From NCBI GenBank assembly GCA_002404345.1, contig DHJN01000179.1:6826-13122 (forward strand): a stretch of 6,297 nucleotides of DNA, given 5' to 3'. Position 1 is the stretch's first letter. The number at the start of each line of letters is the position of its first letter. Shown piece by piece: positions 1-6,252 of the stretch. Origin of the DNA: Actinobacteria bacterium UBA4719. Its GTDB lineage: Bacteria; Actinomycetota; Actinomycetes; Actinomycetales; Dermatophilaceae. Made by a program: the position numbers and the translations under genes. The notes beneath the pieces were generated by a model. It saw only the letters and a program-made list of their open reading frames with translations. It ran no database searches and was not told where the DNA came from.

Positions 1-1313
1 TGCAGCAGGTCGTCCCCGGCCGAGAGGGGTGGGAGGAAGCGGATCACGTTGCCAAACGTCCCGGCCGTCAGCGTGACCACGCCCTGGCTGTGGCAGTAGC
101 CATTCACCGCACTGGCCATAGCGGCGTTGGGCGCCTTGTCCCCGCCACCCGACACCAGCTCGATGGCCAGCATCGCCCCACGACCACGAATGTCGCCGAT
201 GACGTCGAACTTCTCGGCAAGCTCGCGCAGGCGGGGCATGAACAGCGCCTCGACCTCGCGAGCGCGGCCGCACAGATCCTCGGCCTGCATCGTCTCGATG
301 GCACCAAGTGCCGCCGCGCACGCGACGGGGTTGCCGCCATACGTCCCACCGAGGCCACCGCCGTGGACCGAGTCCATCGCGTCCGCGCGCCCGGTCACCG
401 CGGCCAGCGGGAGCCCGCCGGCAATGCCCTTGGCGGTCGTGATCAGGTCGGGCACGACGCCCTCGTGCTCACAGGCGAACCAGTCGCCGGTGCGACAGAA
501 GCCGCTCTGGATCTCGTCGGCGATGAACAGGATCCCATGCTGCGCGCACCAGTCCGCGATCCGCTTGAGGTACCCGGCGGGCGGCACGATGAAGCCACCC
601 TCACCCTGGATCGGCTCGATGAGCACGGCGGCCGTGTTCTGCTCGCCGACCTGGGTGTGCACCTGCGAGACGAACGCCGCGAACGCCTCATCGGCGCAAC
701 GGTCCGGGCCGGTGGGCCAGCGGTAGGGGTAGGCCATCTGCACCCGGTAGATCTCCCCGGCGAACGGCCCGAAGCCCTGTTTGTACGGCATGTTCTTGGC
801 GGTCAGGGCCATCGTCAGGTTGGTGCGGCCGTGATAGGCGTGGTCGAAGGCCACGACGGCCGTCCGTCCGGTGAAGGAGCGCGCGACCTTGATCGCGTTC
901 TCCACCGCCTCGGAGCCGGAGTTGAACAAGGCGGTGCGCTTCTCACCGTCGCCAGGAGTCAGGGCGTTGAGGCGCTCGCAGACCTCGACGTACTCCTCGT
1001 ACGGGGTGACCATGAAGCAGGTGTGGGTGAAGTCCTGGACCTGGGACTGCACGCCCGCCACCACGCGCGGCGCCGAGTTGCCGACAGTGGTGACCGCGAT
1101 TCCCGAACCGAAGTCGATCAGGTGATTGCCGTCGACGTCCACCAGAATGCCGCCGCCAGCGCGCTCGACGTAGACCGGGAGCCCCGTTCCGACACCGGCC
1201 GAGACAGCCGACAGCTTGCGCTTCTGGAGCACTTCCGACCGGGGGCCAGGGATGGCCGTCACCAGGATCCGCCGTTGCTCGATGGGTACGGCCTCGAAAG
1301 GCACAGTCGTCAT
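1..1313 (-). CDS. gabT: 4-aminobutyrate aminotransferase (GABA transaminase), C-terminus cut by window edge
   Basis: This cytoplasmic PLP enzyme moves the amino group of 4-aminobutyrate to 2-oxoglutarate, giving succinate semialdehyde and glutamate (class III aminotransferase). I translated the open minus frame: 437 codons run uninterrupted from ATG at 1313 to the left edge. Visible motifs are FNSGSE (about residues 130-135, cofactor phosphate binding), YHGRT (160-164), ADEIQSGF with Asp266 (pairs with the PLP pyridine nitrogen), and TTAKGIAGG with the Schiff-base Lys295. The last visible residues, GNVIRFLPPL followed by ten more, match the usual GabT C-terminus, so I estimate only some 20-25 residues are missing. 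The N-terminal ITAIPGP-like stretch (here VTAIPGP) is typical of actinobacterial GabT. The start is supported by an AAGGAG ribosome site six bases upstream. No gabD, permease or regulator is visible; partners may lie left of the window. A related omega-aminotransferase (for example acting on 5-aminovalerate) cannot be fully excluded. Confidence 0.94.
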   Translation of the reverse strand, partial: MTTVPFEAVPIEQRRILVTAIPGPRSEVLQKRKLSAVSAGVGTGLPVYVERAGGGILVDVDGNHLIDFGSGIAVTTVGNSAPRVVAGVQSQVQDFTHTCFMVTPYEEYVEVCERLNALTPGDGEKRTALFNSGSEAVENAIKVARSFTGRTAVVAFDHAYHGRTNLTMALTAKNMPYKQGFGPFAGEIYRVQMAYPYRWPTGPDRCADEAFAAFVSQVHTQVGEQNTAAVLIEPIQGEGGFIVPPAGYLKRIADWCAQHGILFIADEIQSGFCRTGDWFACEHEGVVPDLITTAKGIAGGLPLAAVTGRADAMDSVHGGGLGGTYGGNPVACAAALGAIETMQAEDLCGRAREVEALFMPRLRELAEKFDVIGDIRGRGAMLAIELVSGGGDKAPNAAMASAVNGYCHSQGVVTLTAGTFGNVIRFLPPLSAGDDLL

Positions 1314-1319
1314 CGGATG

Positions 1320-1325
1320 CTCCTT
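1320..1325 (-). promoter_or_regulatory. Ribosome binding site of gabT
   Basis: On the minus strand this reads AAGGAG, six bases before the ATG at 1313. It fixes the GabT start. Confidence 0.8.
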
Positions 1326-1393
1326 GGTGCGTGGACCGTCGGCCGGGAAGGTGATGCACCCCGCTCGGCCCATATTCCGTCAGCCGTGTCATG

Positions 1394-1409
1394 TTGTCCA
1401 ATACTTGTC
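1394..1409 (-). promoter_or_regulatory. Direct repeat in gabT upstream region, candidate operator
   Basis: Within the 142-bp gap between fgd and gabT the minus strand carries GACAA twice with an 11-bp period (GACAA-N6-GACAA), about one helical turn. It lies about 80-96 bases before the gabT start. Just downstream a weak hexamer pair (TTGGAC, then 18 bases, then GAATAT) could be a promoter. The spacing suits a regulator binding one DNA face, but this is inference from a short repeat. The rest of the gap shows no strong terminator and no small gene. Confidence 0.25.
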
Positions 1410-1455
1410 TGGCACACGCACCCACGCCTGTTCGAGCGGGACCCCAGGTCGCACC

Positions 1456-2490
1456 TCATCGGCTCGGGGTCTGGTCGAAACGCTCCTTCATCAGCGCGCG
1501 CAGTCCGGGCAGCACCTGCGCCGCAAAGGACGTGAGGAACCGGGACTGGTCATGACCCGGTCCATGAAAGACCAGGTGGTTGAAGCCAAGGTCGACGTAC
1601 GGCTTGATCTGGGCGAGTGCGGTCTCGGGATCGGAGGCCACGATCCAGCGGCTGGCCACCTGTTCGATGGGGAGAGCATCGCTGGCCGCCTCCATCTGGG
1701 TCGGGTCGCTCAGGCCGTGCTTCTGCTCGGCCGTCAGGGCCAGGGGGGCCCAGAACCGGGTGTTCTCCAGTGCAAGTGCGGGGTCCGGGTCGTAGGAGAG
1801 CTTGATCTCGATCATCCGGTCGATCGAGCTGGCGGCCCGGCCGGCCTTGGCCAGTCCTTCGTCGACGGCCGGGATGAGCTTGTCCCGGTACAGCTCCGCA
1901 CCCTTGCCCGAGGTGCAGATGAACCCGTCGCCGGAGCGGCCGGCATACCTGGCGACCACCGGGCCACCGGCGGCGATGTAGATGGGCACCGGCCGGTCGG
2001 GGCGGTCATACACGGTGGCGTCGTGGGTCTGGTAGAAGTCCCCGTCAAAGGTGACGCGCTCGCCAGCCCACAGCTCGCGCATCAGGGCAACCGCCTCACG
2101 CAGTCGGGCAAACCGCTCCTTGAACTCCGGCCACTGCAGCCGCGAGACTGCCACCTCGTTCAACGCCTCGCCCGTGCCGATGCCAAGCACGACCCGATCG
2201 GGGTACAGGCAGGCCAGGGTGCCGAACGCCTGCGCCACGACGGCCGGGTTGTAGCGGAAGGTCGGCGTCATGACCGAGGTGCCCAGCAGGACCCGGTCGG
2301 TGCGCTCACCGACCGCGGCCAGCCAGGACATCGAGAACGGGGCATGGCCACCGGTATGGCGCCAGGGCTGGAAGTGGTCGGAGATCATCACGCTGTCCAG
2401 GCCGACCTGCTCGGCCTGGACAGCGAACTCGACGAGCTCTCGAGGGTTGAACTGCTCGGCCGAAGCCTTGTAGCCGATCCGCGCCGTCAT
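1456..2490 (-). CDS. fgd: F420-dependent glucose-6-phosphate dehydrogenase
   Basis: This cytoplasmic enzyme oxidises glucose-6-phosphate to 6-phosphogluconolactone while reducing coenzyme F420 to F420H2. It is a luciferase-like TIM barrel of 344 residues (the Mycobacterium tuberculosis protein, as I recall it, is 336). It aligns by eye along its length with Fgd1: GYKASAEQF at 6-14 with Glu12, SDHFQPWRH at 37-45 with the catalytic Asp38/His39 and Trp43, [14 protein letters not shown] at 69-82, GTGEALNE at 105-112 (Glu108, Asn111), AAGGP at 173-177, ICTSGKG at 191-197 (Thr193, Lys196), Lys257 and Arg281. The last three correspond to the substrate-phosphate contacts. I chose the ATG at 2490 over an upstream in-frame start at 2538, because homology begins here and the ATG overlaps the preceding gene's TGA (sequence ATGA). 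The ribosome site before it is weak, which fits translational coupling. Confidence 0.95.
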   Translation of the reverse strand: MTARIGYKASAEQFNPRELVEFAVQAEQVGLDSVMISDHFQPWRHTGGHAPFSMSWLAAVGERTDRVLLGTSVMTPTFRYNPAVVAQAFGTLACLYPDRVVLGIGTGEALNEVAVSRLQWPEFKERFARLREAVALMRELWAGERVTFDGDFYQTHDATVYDRPDRPVPIYIAAGGPVVARYAGRSGDGFICTSGKGAELYRDKLIPAVDEGLAKAGRAASSIDRMIEIKLSYDPDPALALENTRFWAPLALTAEQKHGLSDPTQMEAASDALPIEQVASRWIVASDPETALAQIKPYVDLGFNHLVFHGPGHDQSRFLTSFAAQVLPGLRALMKERFDQTPSR

Positions 2491-4712
2491 GGTGCCTGCT
2501 TGAGAAGGGCCGGGTCGAGCTTGTAGATCCGGACCCATTCGTTGGCGTACCTGAGCTCGGCAAGGCGGTCCAGCAACGGCGACACAGGCCCGGCGTAGCG
2601 GTCACTGACGAGCCAGCGAACGTCGTACTGGTCGTAGAGCCGTCGCAAGGACGTGGCGTCCGGAGCCTCGAACGCGCCGTCGTTCAGTCGATACAGGTCC
2701 TGGTCGTGATAGGGCTGCCGCCATGCCGGATAGCCGTCGACGCGGCTTTGGCTCAACGCGGCCGGAGACACACCGTATCCGCCCAGGAGGACGCGGCGTC
2801 CGCCGAAGCCGGACAGCCAGAAGCTTCGAGCGTCGCAATGAGGCCGGGTAGGTCCGAGGCAGTGGCTGTTCGTGGCGAGCTGGTCGCCGACCGGAGTGTT
2901 GTTCGCCACCCAATGAGCCGCCTCGCTCTCGGCCAGGATATGTGAATTCGGCTTTCCGGGAAGTGGCTGCAAGGGAATCACCATCAGGCTGACGGGAACC
3001 GAGATGGCTATCGCACCCAAGGCCGCGATGAGGAAACGAATCGGGAACGGAATACGCAGCAGGTGACCGACCAGCATGATCACGAGGGCCGCGCTGACCA
3101 ACGCGATCCAGCCCGGCAGCACTGCGGACTTCCCGTCGGTGACGGCTCTGACGGACACCATTGACACCAGCACGGTGGCACCGGTGACCGCCGCGAAGGC
3201 GAACACCTGGCGGCGTCTTGCGGCCACAGCGTCAAGCGCCAGTGCCAGCCCCCAGGCACTCAAGATCTCGGCGAACGGAATCGCCGTCGTCCAGAAGAAC
3301 GTCTGGCTGAGGCCTGGGTGGTCGATCGCCCACGCCGCAACGAAACCAACGAGCGTCACGGCGCCGAGGAGGCGGGCCGCAGGATCGGACCGCAACCTCC
3401 TGCTGCACAGAGCGACAGCAGCCGTCAGAGCAGGGAGGTATCCCTTGACCAGGGCCGTGATCATCAGGACGGGCGTGGAAGTGCCGCTGTTGGTTCTCCA
3501 GACCTGGACCTGCCGTAACGACAGTCGAATGGTCGAGCCGCTGGGGCTGGCAAACAGGGGTATCGAGACCAGGACCGCAACGGCCATCAGCGCGAACGCC
3601 CAGACCACTGAACGGTTCAGCCGCCTCCTGTGGACAAGCTCAAGTCCGAGCACAAGGCCAACGGCCGGGGCGAAGACCAAGAGCACCGATGGCTTCGACC
3701 CAACGGCCGCGAAGAGCGCCACGACGAAGAGTGCCAGGCGAGGTCTCGAGAGGGATTTTTTGCGGGAAAGATCCACCAGAACGGCCATCACCAGGCACGA
3801 GATGCCCACCGCGTAGATGGCTGTGGGGCTCTCTGGATACAGGACCCGCATCTTGTACAAGCGGGTCCAGTACTCCGCGCCCGCGGTGGTCGCCACCACC
3901 AGGACCGCGGCAAGAGCGCCGACGCCGGGGCGCCCGGTGATCTTGATCGCCAGGCAGGCCGTCGCCGCCACGAGCACGAAGACCAGGGGGAACAATCCGG
4001 TGCGCACCACGACTGTCGGCAGATCGACGCCGCTGATCAGGCTCGCCGCTGCGAAGTGGGCGTCTGCGAACCAGTGGTACGACAGGATCCCTTCGGCGCT
4101 GGCCTCGGGGATCCTCAACGGCACTGAGCGGGTTGCCTCGAAGGCAACTCCCAGGTGCCAGGGCAGGTCGACGAAATACCCTCCACCATTGGGCGGGAGC
4201 CGGTTGAACCGGTAGTAGTTCGCGGCCAGGTAGACGCATCCGAGCAGACTGGACAACGAGGTGGCCCAGGCTATGACCCTGCCGGTCCGGCCGCTGCCGT
4301 ACGGCCGTCGCCACAGGGATCTAAGTCTCGGCACAAGTGCGAACGTCAACACCACCAGGGTCGGCCAGAGCCAGAGGTATCGGTTCATCCCGAGGGCTGT
4401 GAACGCTGCCCAACCCACGAGCTCGAGCATCAACCCGGTGACGGCGCCCCACGCCACATCCGACAGCAGCGAGTCGGAGAATCCCGCGATGCACCGGTAG
4501 AGCAGCGTTCCTGGCAGCACGACCGCGAGGCCGAAGTAGAGGGTGTAGGCGAAGACGGCACCTATGGGGGTGCCAGAGCTCAGCAACGCCACCCAGGCAC
4601 CGAGCACGCCCACCAGCGCAGGAACGAATGACGCGAATCGTTGCGACACGCCAATTTGTGCGACCGAGGTGTTCGTTGAGTCTTCAGACACGACCGTCAC
4701 GGCAGCAGACAC
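2487..4712 (-). CDS. Large polytopic membrane protein, GT-C-like glycosyltransferase candidate
   Basis: The protein has 741 residues and begins at GTG (4712), five bases after a GAGAGGGG ribosome site. I do not recognise a named gene. It has a short Ser/Thr-rich N-tail, many hydrophobic segments (roughly 30-45, 52-72, 86-108, 112-128, 148-165, 235-257, 263-279, 297-315, 325-360, 369-388, 413-436, 446-464, 475-496, 503-520, 532-551, 557-580) and a soluble C-terminal domain of about 160 residues. The loop after the fifth helix carries VDLPWHLG (Asp182, His186), followed by SYHWFADAH (211-219). This D-x-x-W-H plus YHW arrangement resembles the first extracytoplasmic loop of GT-C glycosyltransferases, where the Asp is catalytic and donors are polyprenyl-phosphate sugars. 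The C-domain contains Cys618 and Cys626 (possible disulphide) and a [11 protein letters not shown] stretch. It is the first gene of a coupled pair with fgd. Its acceptor and donor are unknown. Alternatives are a non-catalytic GT-C-fold protein or a polysaccharide-assembly membrane protein. Confidence 0.85.
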   Translation of the reverse strand: MSAAVTVVSEDSTNTSVAQIGVSQRFASFVPALVGVLGAWVALLSSGTPIGAVFAYTLYFGLAVVLPGTLLYRCIAGFSDSLLSDVAWGAVTGLMLELVGWAAFTALGMNRYLWLWPTLVVLTFALVPRLRSLWRRPYGSGRTGRVIAWATSLSSLLGCVYLAANYYRFNRLPPNGGGYFVDLPWHLGVAFEATRSVPLRIPEASAEGILSYHWFADAHFAAASLISGVDLPTVVVRTGLFPLVFVLVAATACLAIKITGRPGVGALAAVLVVATTAGAEYWTRLYKMRVLYPESPTAIYAVGISCLVMAVLVDLSRKKSLSRPRLALFVVALFAAVGSKPSVLLVFAPAVGLVLGLELVHRRRLNRSVVWAFALMAVAVLVSIPLFASPSGSTIRLSLRQVQVWRTNSGTSTPVLMITALVKGYLPALTAAVALCSRRLRSDPAARLLGAVTLVGFVAAWAIDHPGLSQTFFWTTAIPFAEILSAWGLALALDAVAARRRQVFAFAAVTGATVLVSMVSVRAVTDGKSAVLPGWIALVSAALVIMLVGHLLRIPFPIRFLIAALGAIAISVPVSLMVIPLQPLPGKPNSHILAESEAAHWVANNTPVGDQLATNSHCLGPTRPHCDARSFWLSGFGGRRVLLGGYGVSPAALSQSRVDGYPAWRQPYHDQDLYRLNDGAFEAPDATSLRRLYDQYDVRWLVSDRYAGPVSPLLDRLAELRYANEWVRIYKLDPALLKQAP

Positions 4713-4731
4713 AGGAGCCCCTCTCAGTCAT
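4684..4731 (-). CDS. Possible 15-codon Cys-rich upstream reading frame overlapping the GT-C start (speculative)
   Basis: An ATG at 4731 opens a frame reading [15 protein letters not shown] and ending in TGA at 4684. Three of four consecutive codons (residues 7-10) are Cys, Val, Cys, Cys. The frame spans both the ribosome site and the GTG start of the downstream membrane protein, in a different frame. Short Cys-rich leader frames acting as cysteine-responsive attenuators are known in mycobacteria. Whether this one is translated is unknown: it has no convincing ribosome site of its own and may be a chance frame. Confidence 0.2.
   Translation of the reverse strand: MTERGSCVCCRDGRV
4718..4725 (-). 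promoter_or_regulatory. Ribosome binding site of the GT-C-like gene
   Basis: The minus strand reads GAGAGGGG, then CTCCT, then GTG at 4712. Spacing of five bases supports the GTG start even though no in-frame ATG lies nearby. Confidence 0.6.
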
Positions 4732-4753
4732 TGGGAGTGTTGGACGGGACGAA

Positions 4754-4759
4754 AGCGTA
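4754..4759 (-). promoter_or_regulatory. Candidate -10 element for the GT-C/fgd pair
   Basis: The minus strand reads TACGCT, matching the actinobacterial TAnnnT pattern. It lies about 42 bases before the GTG start and 22 before the Cys-rich ATG. No good -35 hexamer is visible at 16-18 bases, so this is a weak call. Confidence 0.3.
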
Positions 4760-4834
4760 CCTGCTCGACGACCACCGAAGTGTGAGCACCTTGCCTGCTG
4801 AGACGCACATCATGCGGCCCTTGCCGGGGGCGGA

Positions 4835-4855
4835 CACCGACCACCATCATCGGTG
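4835..4855. repeat. Short inverted repeat in the divergent intergenic region
   Basis: CACCGA (4835-4840) and TCGGTG (4850-4855) form an inverted repeat with a nine-base spacer. A third copy of CACCGA is at 4773-4778. The region lies between divergent genes and 40-60 bases before the plus-strand start, a fitting place for an operator. A shorter CCACC/GGTGG pairing (4841-4845 and 4852-4856) overlaps it. Confidence 0.3.
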
Positions 4856-4877
4856 GAGGCCGACCCTCGTCTTAGGT

Positions 4878-4885
4878 GGAGAGAG
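4878..4885 (+). promoter_or_regulatory. Ribosome binding site of the small membrane protein
   Basis: GGAGAGAG precedes the ATG at 4895 by about 9-11 bases. It favours this ATG over the in-frame GTG at 4853, which has no ribosome site. Confidence 0.5.
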
Positions 4886-4894
4886 CGGGTTCAG

Positions 4895-5479
4895 ATGACC
4901 ATTGAGGCGCAGCAACGTTCACGGCAGCAACATCCACGTGCCTACTGGGTCGCCGCCGCGGCAGTGGCGGCCGGCGCGATGGTCTCGGTCGCACTCGGGG
5001 TCTATGGCCGCCAGCACCAGCCGAGCGGTCAAGCGACCTGGATGTTCGGCTTCCCCAGCATGATCGGTATGAAGGTCTGGCTGGCGCTCGTCGCCGGAGG
5101 GCTGGCTGTGGTGCAGCTGACGTCGGCGTTGTGGCTGTACGGCAAGCTCGGACGTCCTGCGGGCCGAGCCGTCGGCATCGCCCATCGCGTGTCGGGCACC
5201 ACTGCAGTCCTGGTCAGCCTGCCGGTCGCCTATCACTGCCTCTGGTCGCTGGGTTTCCAGTCTTACGACGCGAGGGTGATGGCCCACGCAGTATTCGGTT
5301 GCGTCTTCTACGGAGCGTTCGTCACCAAGATCCTGGCCCTGCATACCAGAGCGAGTCCTGGGTGGCTCCTCCCCCTGGCCGGCGGCCTACTGCTTTCGGC
5401 CCTCGTCGTCGTGGTGCTCACCTCATCACTCTGGTACCTCAACAACGTTGGCATTCCCCCCGGCAGCGTCGGTTCCTGA
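4895..5479 (+). CDS. Five-helix membrane protein, DUF6529-like, possible b-type haem protein
   Basis: The protein is 194 residues long from the ATG at 4895. An in-frame GTG at 4853 would add 14 charged residues but lacks a ribosome site. Hydrophobic segments lie at about 17-35, 58-81, 97-118, 130-149 and 157-181. I recall similar actinobacterial proteins under the name DUF6529, with the landmarks FGF near 51-53, HRVSG at 97-101, AYHCLWSLGFQ at 112-122 and HAVFGCVFYGAF at 131-142; the family name is from memory. Histidines 97 and 114 sit at the two ends of helix 3, and 131 and 150 at the two ends of helix 4. In antiparallel helices this gives two facing pairs (97/150 and 114/131), the geometry of two bis-histidine haems, one near each membrane face. 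The spacing (17 and 19) is longer than the 13-14 usual in cytochrome b. Haem binding is therefore inference. It is transcribed away from the GT-C/fgd pair, 143 bp before the lipoprotein gene. Confidence 0.88.
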   Translation: MTIEAQQRSRQQHPRAYWVAAAAVAAGAMVSVALGVYGRQHQPSGQATWMFGFPSMIGMKVWLALVAGGLAVVQLTSALWLYGKLGRPAGRAVGIAHRVSGTTAVLVSLPVAYHCLWSLGFQSYDARVMAHAVFGCVFYGAFVTKILALHTRASPGWLLPLAGGLLLSALVVVVLTSSLWYLNNVGIPPGSVGS

Positions 5480-5518
5480 TCGCAGCGCAGCAGAACCGGA
5501 GCCGTCACGGTCCCAGGG

Positions 5519-5565
5519 AGGTTGACCCAGCTGTGTTGGTATTTGTCGACGAAGGCCGTCAACCT
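5519..5565. repeat. Perfect 8-bp inverted repeat upstream of the lipoprotein gene
   Basis: AGGTTGAC (5519-5526) and GTCAACCT (5558-5565) are exact reverse complements, separated by 31 bases that include the palindrome GTCGAC at 5545-5550. The repeat lies in the 143-bp gap between the two plus-strand genes, ending 57 bases before the lipoprotein start. It could be a regulator site or a 5' leader stem. No T-run follows, so it is not a typical terminator. I see no strong promoter in this gap; TATACG at 5585-5590 is a weak -10 candidate. Confidence 0.35.
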
Positions 5566-5611
5566 ACGCACCTCGCTGACCGTCTATACGACATGATCAT
5601 CGCCGCCGCAC

Positions 5612-5618
5612 GAGGAAG
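5612..5618 (+). promoter_or_regulatory. Ribosome binding site that decides the lipoprotein start
   Basis: GAGGAAG lies just upstream of the ATG at 5623, with six bases between GAGGA and the start. It favours this ATG over the in-frame ATG at 5593, which has no such site. Confidence 0.6.
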
Positions 5619-5622
5619 ATTC

Positions 5623-6177
5623 ATGTGGACACGAGCTCGCGTCTCAGCCCTGCTGATCGCGCCAGGTCTGGCAGCCGGGCTGACCGGCTGCGGGGCGCCG
5701 TCTGCCAATAGCCCCACAGCCGAGACCAACACTGTGACAACTACGTCGGCATCAAGCGCGTCAACATCGACCTCCTCCGCACCCACCGCCTCCGCGTCGC
5801 GGGCGCCCGCGACGGCTACATCGCCTACAGCCACATCGACTACAGCGGAGACACCGCGGCCACCGAGCCCCGGGCCAGCTCCGGAGCCGAGCGCCCCCCG
5901 GGCGCCAAGGCAGCGGTTTGTCTGCCCGCGGGGAGGCATCGCGGAGGCGATCACGCTGCAACGAGCCGTCGACGAAGGCCATCAACCATGGCGCACGTCC
6001 CCAAGGGATGTGGCGGCCGCCTGCACGTTTCCCGACGGCGCGGTGAAAGTCCTCGGGGTGAACACCTACCAGGTGACTCGGGCGAGCACAGGTCAGACGG
6101 TCATCGTCACGGAGGTGCAGCCCGTCCGGCGCGGACCTGCCGGCATCTGGGTGGTCACCAAGGTGACCCCGAACTAA
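5623..6177 (+). CDS. Secreted lipoprotein with low-complexity linker and small C-terminal domain
   Basis: The protein has 184 residues from the ATG at 5623. The frame is open far upstream (to 5131), but that part lies over the preceding gene and is a shadow. Residues 1-22 form a lipoprotein signal peptide: Arg4 and Arg6, a hydrophobic core, then the lipobox LTGC with Cys23 as the predicted lipidated residue, so the mature protein should be anchored on the outer face of the membrane. Residues 24-97 are almost only Ser, Thr, Ala and Pro, a flexible and possibly O-mannosylated spacer. The folded part (about 98-184) has Cys101 and Cys134, which may form a disulphide, the stretch DEGHQPWRTSP at 117-127, and QPVRRGPAGIWVVTKV at 166-181. 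I have seen GHQPWR and GPxGIWVV patterns in actinobacterial secreted proteins but know no function for them. Its neighbour is the five-helix membrane protein; a shared role is possible but unproven. Confidence 0.88.
   Translation: MWTRARVSALLIAPGLAAGLTGCGAPSANSPTAETNTVTTTSASSASTSTSSAPTASASRAPATATSPTATSTTAETPRPPSPGPAPEPSAPRAPRQRFVCPRGGIAEAITLQRAVDEGHQPWRTSPRDVAAACTFPDGAVKVLGVNTYQVTRASTGQTVIVTEVQPVRRGPAGIWVVTKVTPN
5818..5847 (+). repeat. 15-bp in-frame tandem repeat within the lipoprotein linker
   Basis: Two adjacent 15-base units (5818-5832 and 5833-5847) match at 13 of 15 positions and encode TSPTA and TSTTA. The unit keeps the frame, so the linker can lengthen or shorten by five residues through slippage. 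Confidence 0.7.
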
Positions 6178-6190
6178 CGCGATCGCCTTT

Positions 6191-6226
6191 GCTCAGCACT
6201 GCTGGTGACCGTCTCGAGCACTGAGC
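6191..6226. terminator. Weak stem between convergent lipoprotein gene and tRNA
   Basis: GCTCAG (6191-6196) pairs with CTGAGC (6221-6226), and an inner GCT/AGC (6201-6203, 6217-6219) could extend it imperfectly. It lies between convergent units, where a bidirectional terminator is expected, but no T-run follows on either strand. Termination is a guess from position. Confidence 0.2.
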
Positions 6227-6252
6227 GGAGGGCGTGATGAGCGGAGGGCGTG
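6222..6252. repeat. 15-bp tandem duplication of the tRNA-Ser 3' end
   Basis: TGAGCGGAGGGCGTG occurs at 6222-6236 and again at 6238-6252, one base apart. The second copy contains the discriminator base, the 3' acceptor strand and the first T-stem bases of the tRNA; the first copy is free-standing just past the tRNA 3' end. tRNA 3' ends are common phage and island attachment sites, so this may be an excision scar, or a simple slippage duplication. Confidence 0.8.

Noticed and set aside
943..1425. Minus-strand open frame of 160 codons spanning the gabT start
   Set aside because: It is out of frame with GabT, whose motifs and ribosome site are clear; the sequence has no domain.
1440..1450. Small GACC/GGTC hairpin after fgd, considered as a terminator
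   Set aside because: The stem is four base pairs with no T-run, too weak to call.
90..1535. Long plus-strand open frame of 481 codons over gabT
   Set aside because: It is antisense to gabT, rich in Arg, His and Gly with no recognisable domain, and reflects the high GC content of the opposite strand.
1216..2526. Plus-strand open frame of 436 codons over fgd
   Set aside because: The minus strand here encodes an unmistakable Fgd over its full length; this frame is its shadow.
3076..3816. Plus-strand open frame of 246 codons over the GT-C-like gene
   Set aside because: It is antisense to a coherent polytopic membrane protein and looks like typical shadow composition.
3640..4314. Minus-strand open frame of 224 codons within the GT-C-like gene, considered as a frameshift fragment
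   Set aside because: The 741-residue frame continues intact through this stretch with proper hydrophobic segments, so no frameshift is needed.
5131..5622. N-terminal 164 codons of the open frame that ends with the lipoprotein
   Set aside because: They overlap the five-helix membrane protein in another frame; the signal peptide, lipobox and ribosome site place the real start at 5623.
5559..5954. Minus-strand Ala/Val/Asp-rich open frame over the lipoprotein linker
   Set aside because: It is the complement of the Ser/Thr/Ala/Pro codon repeats, with no ribosome site or domain.
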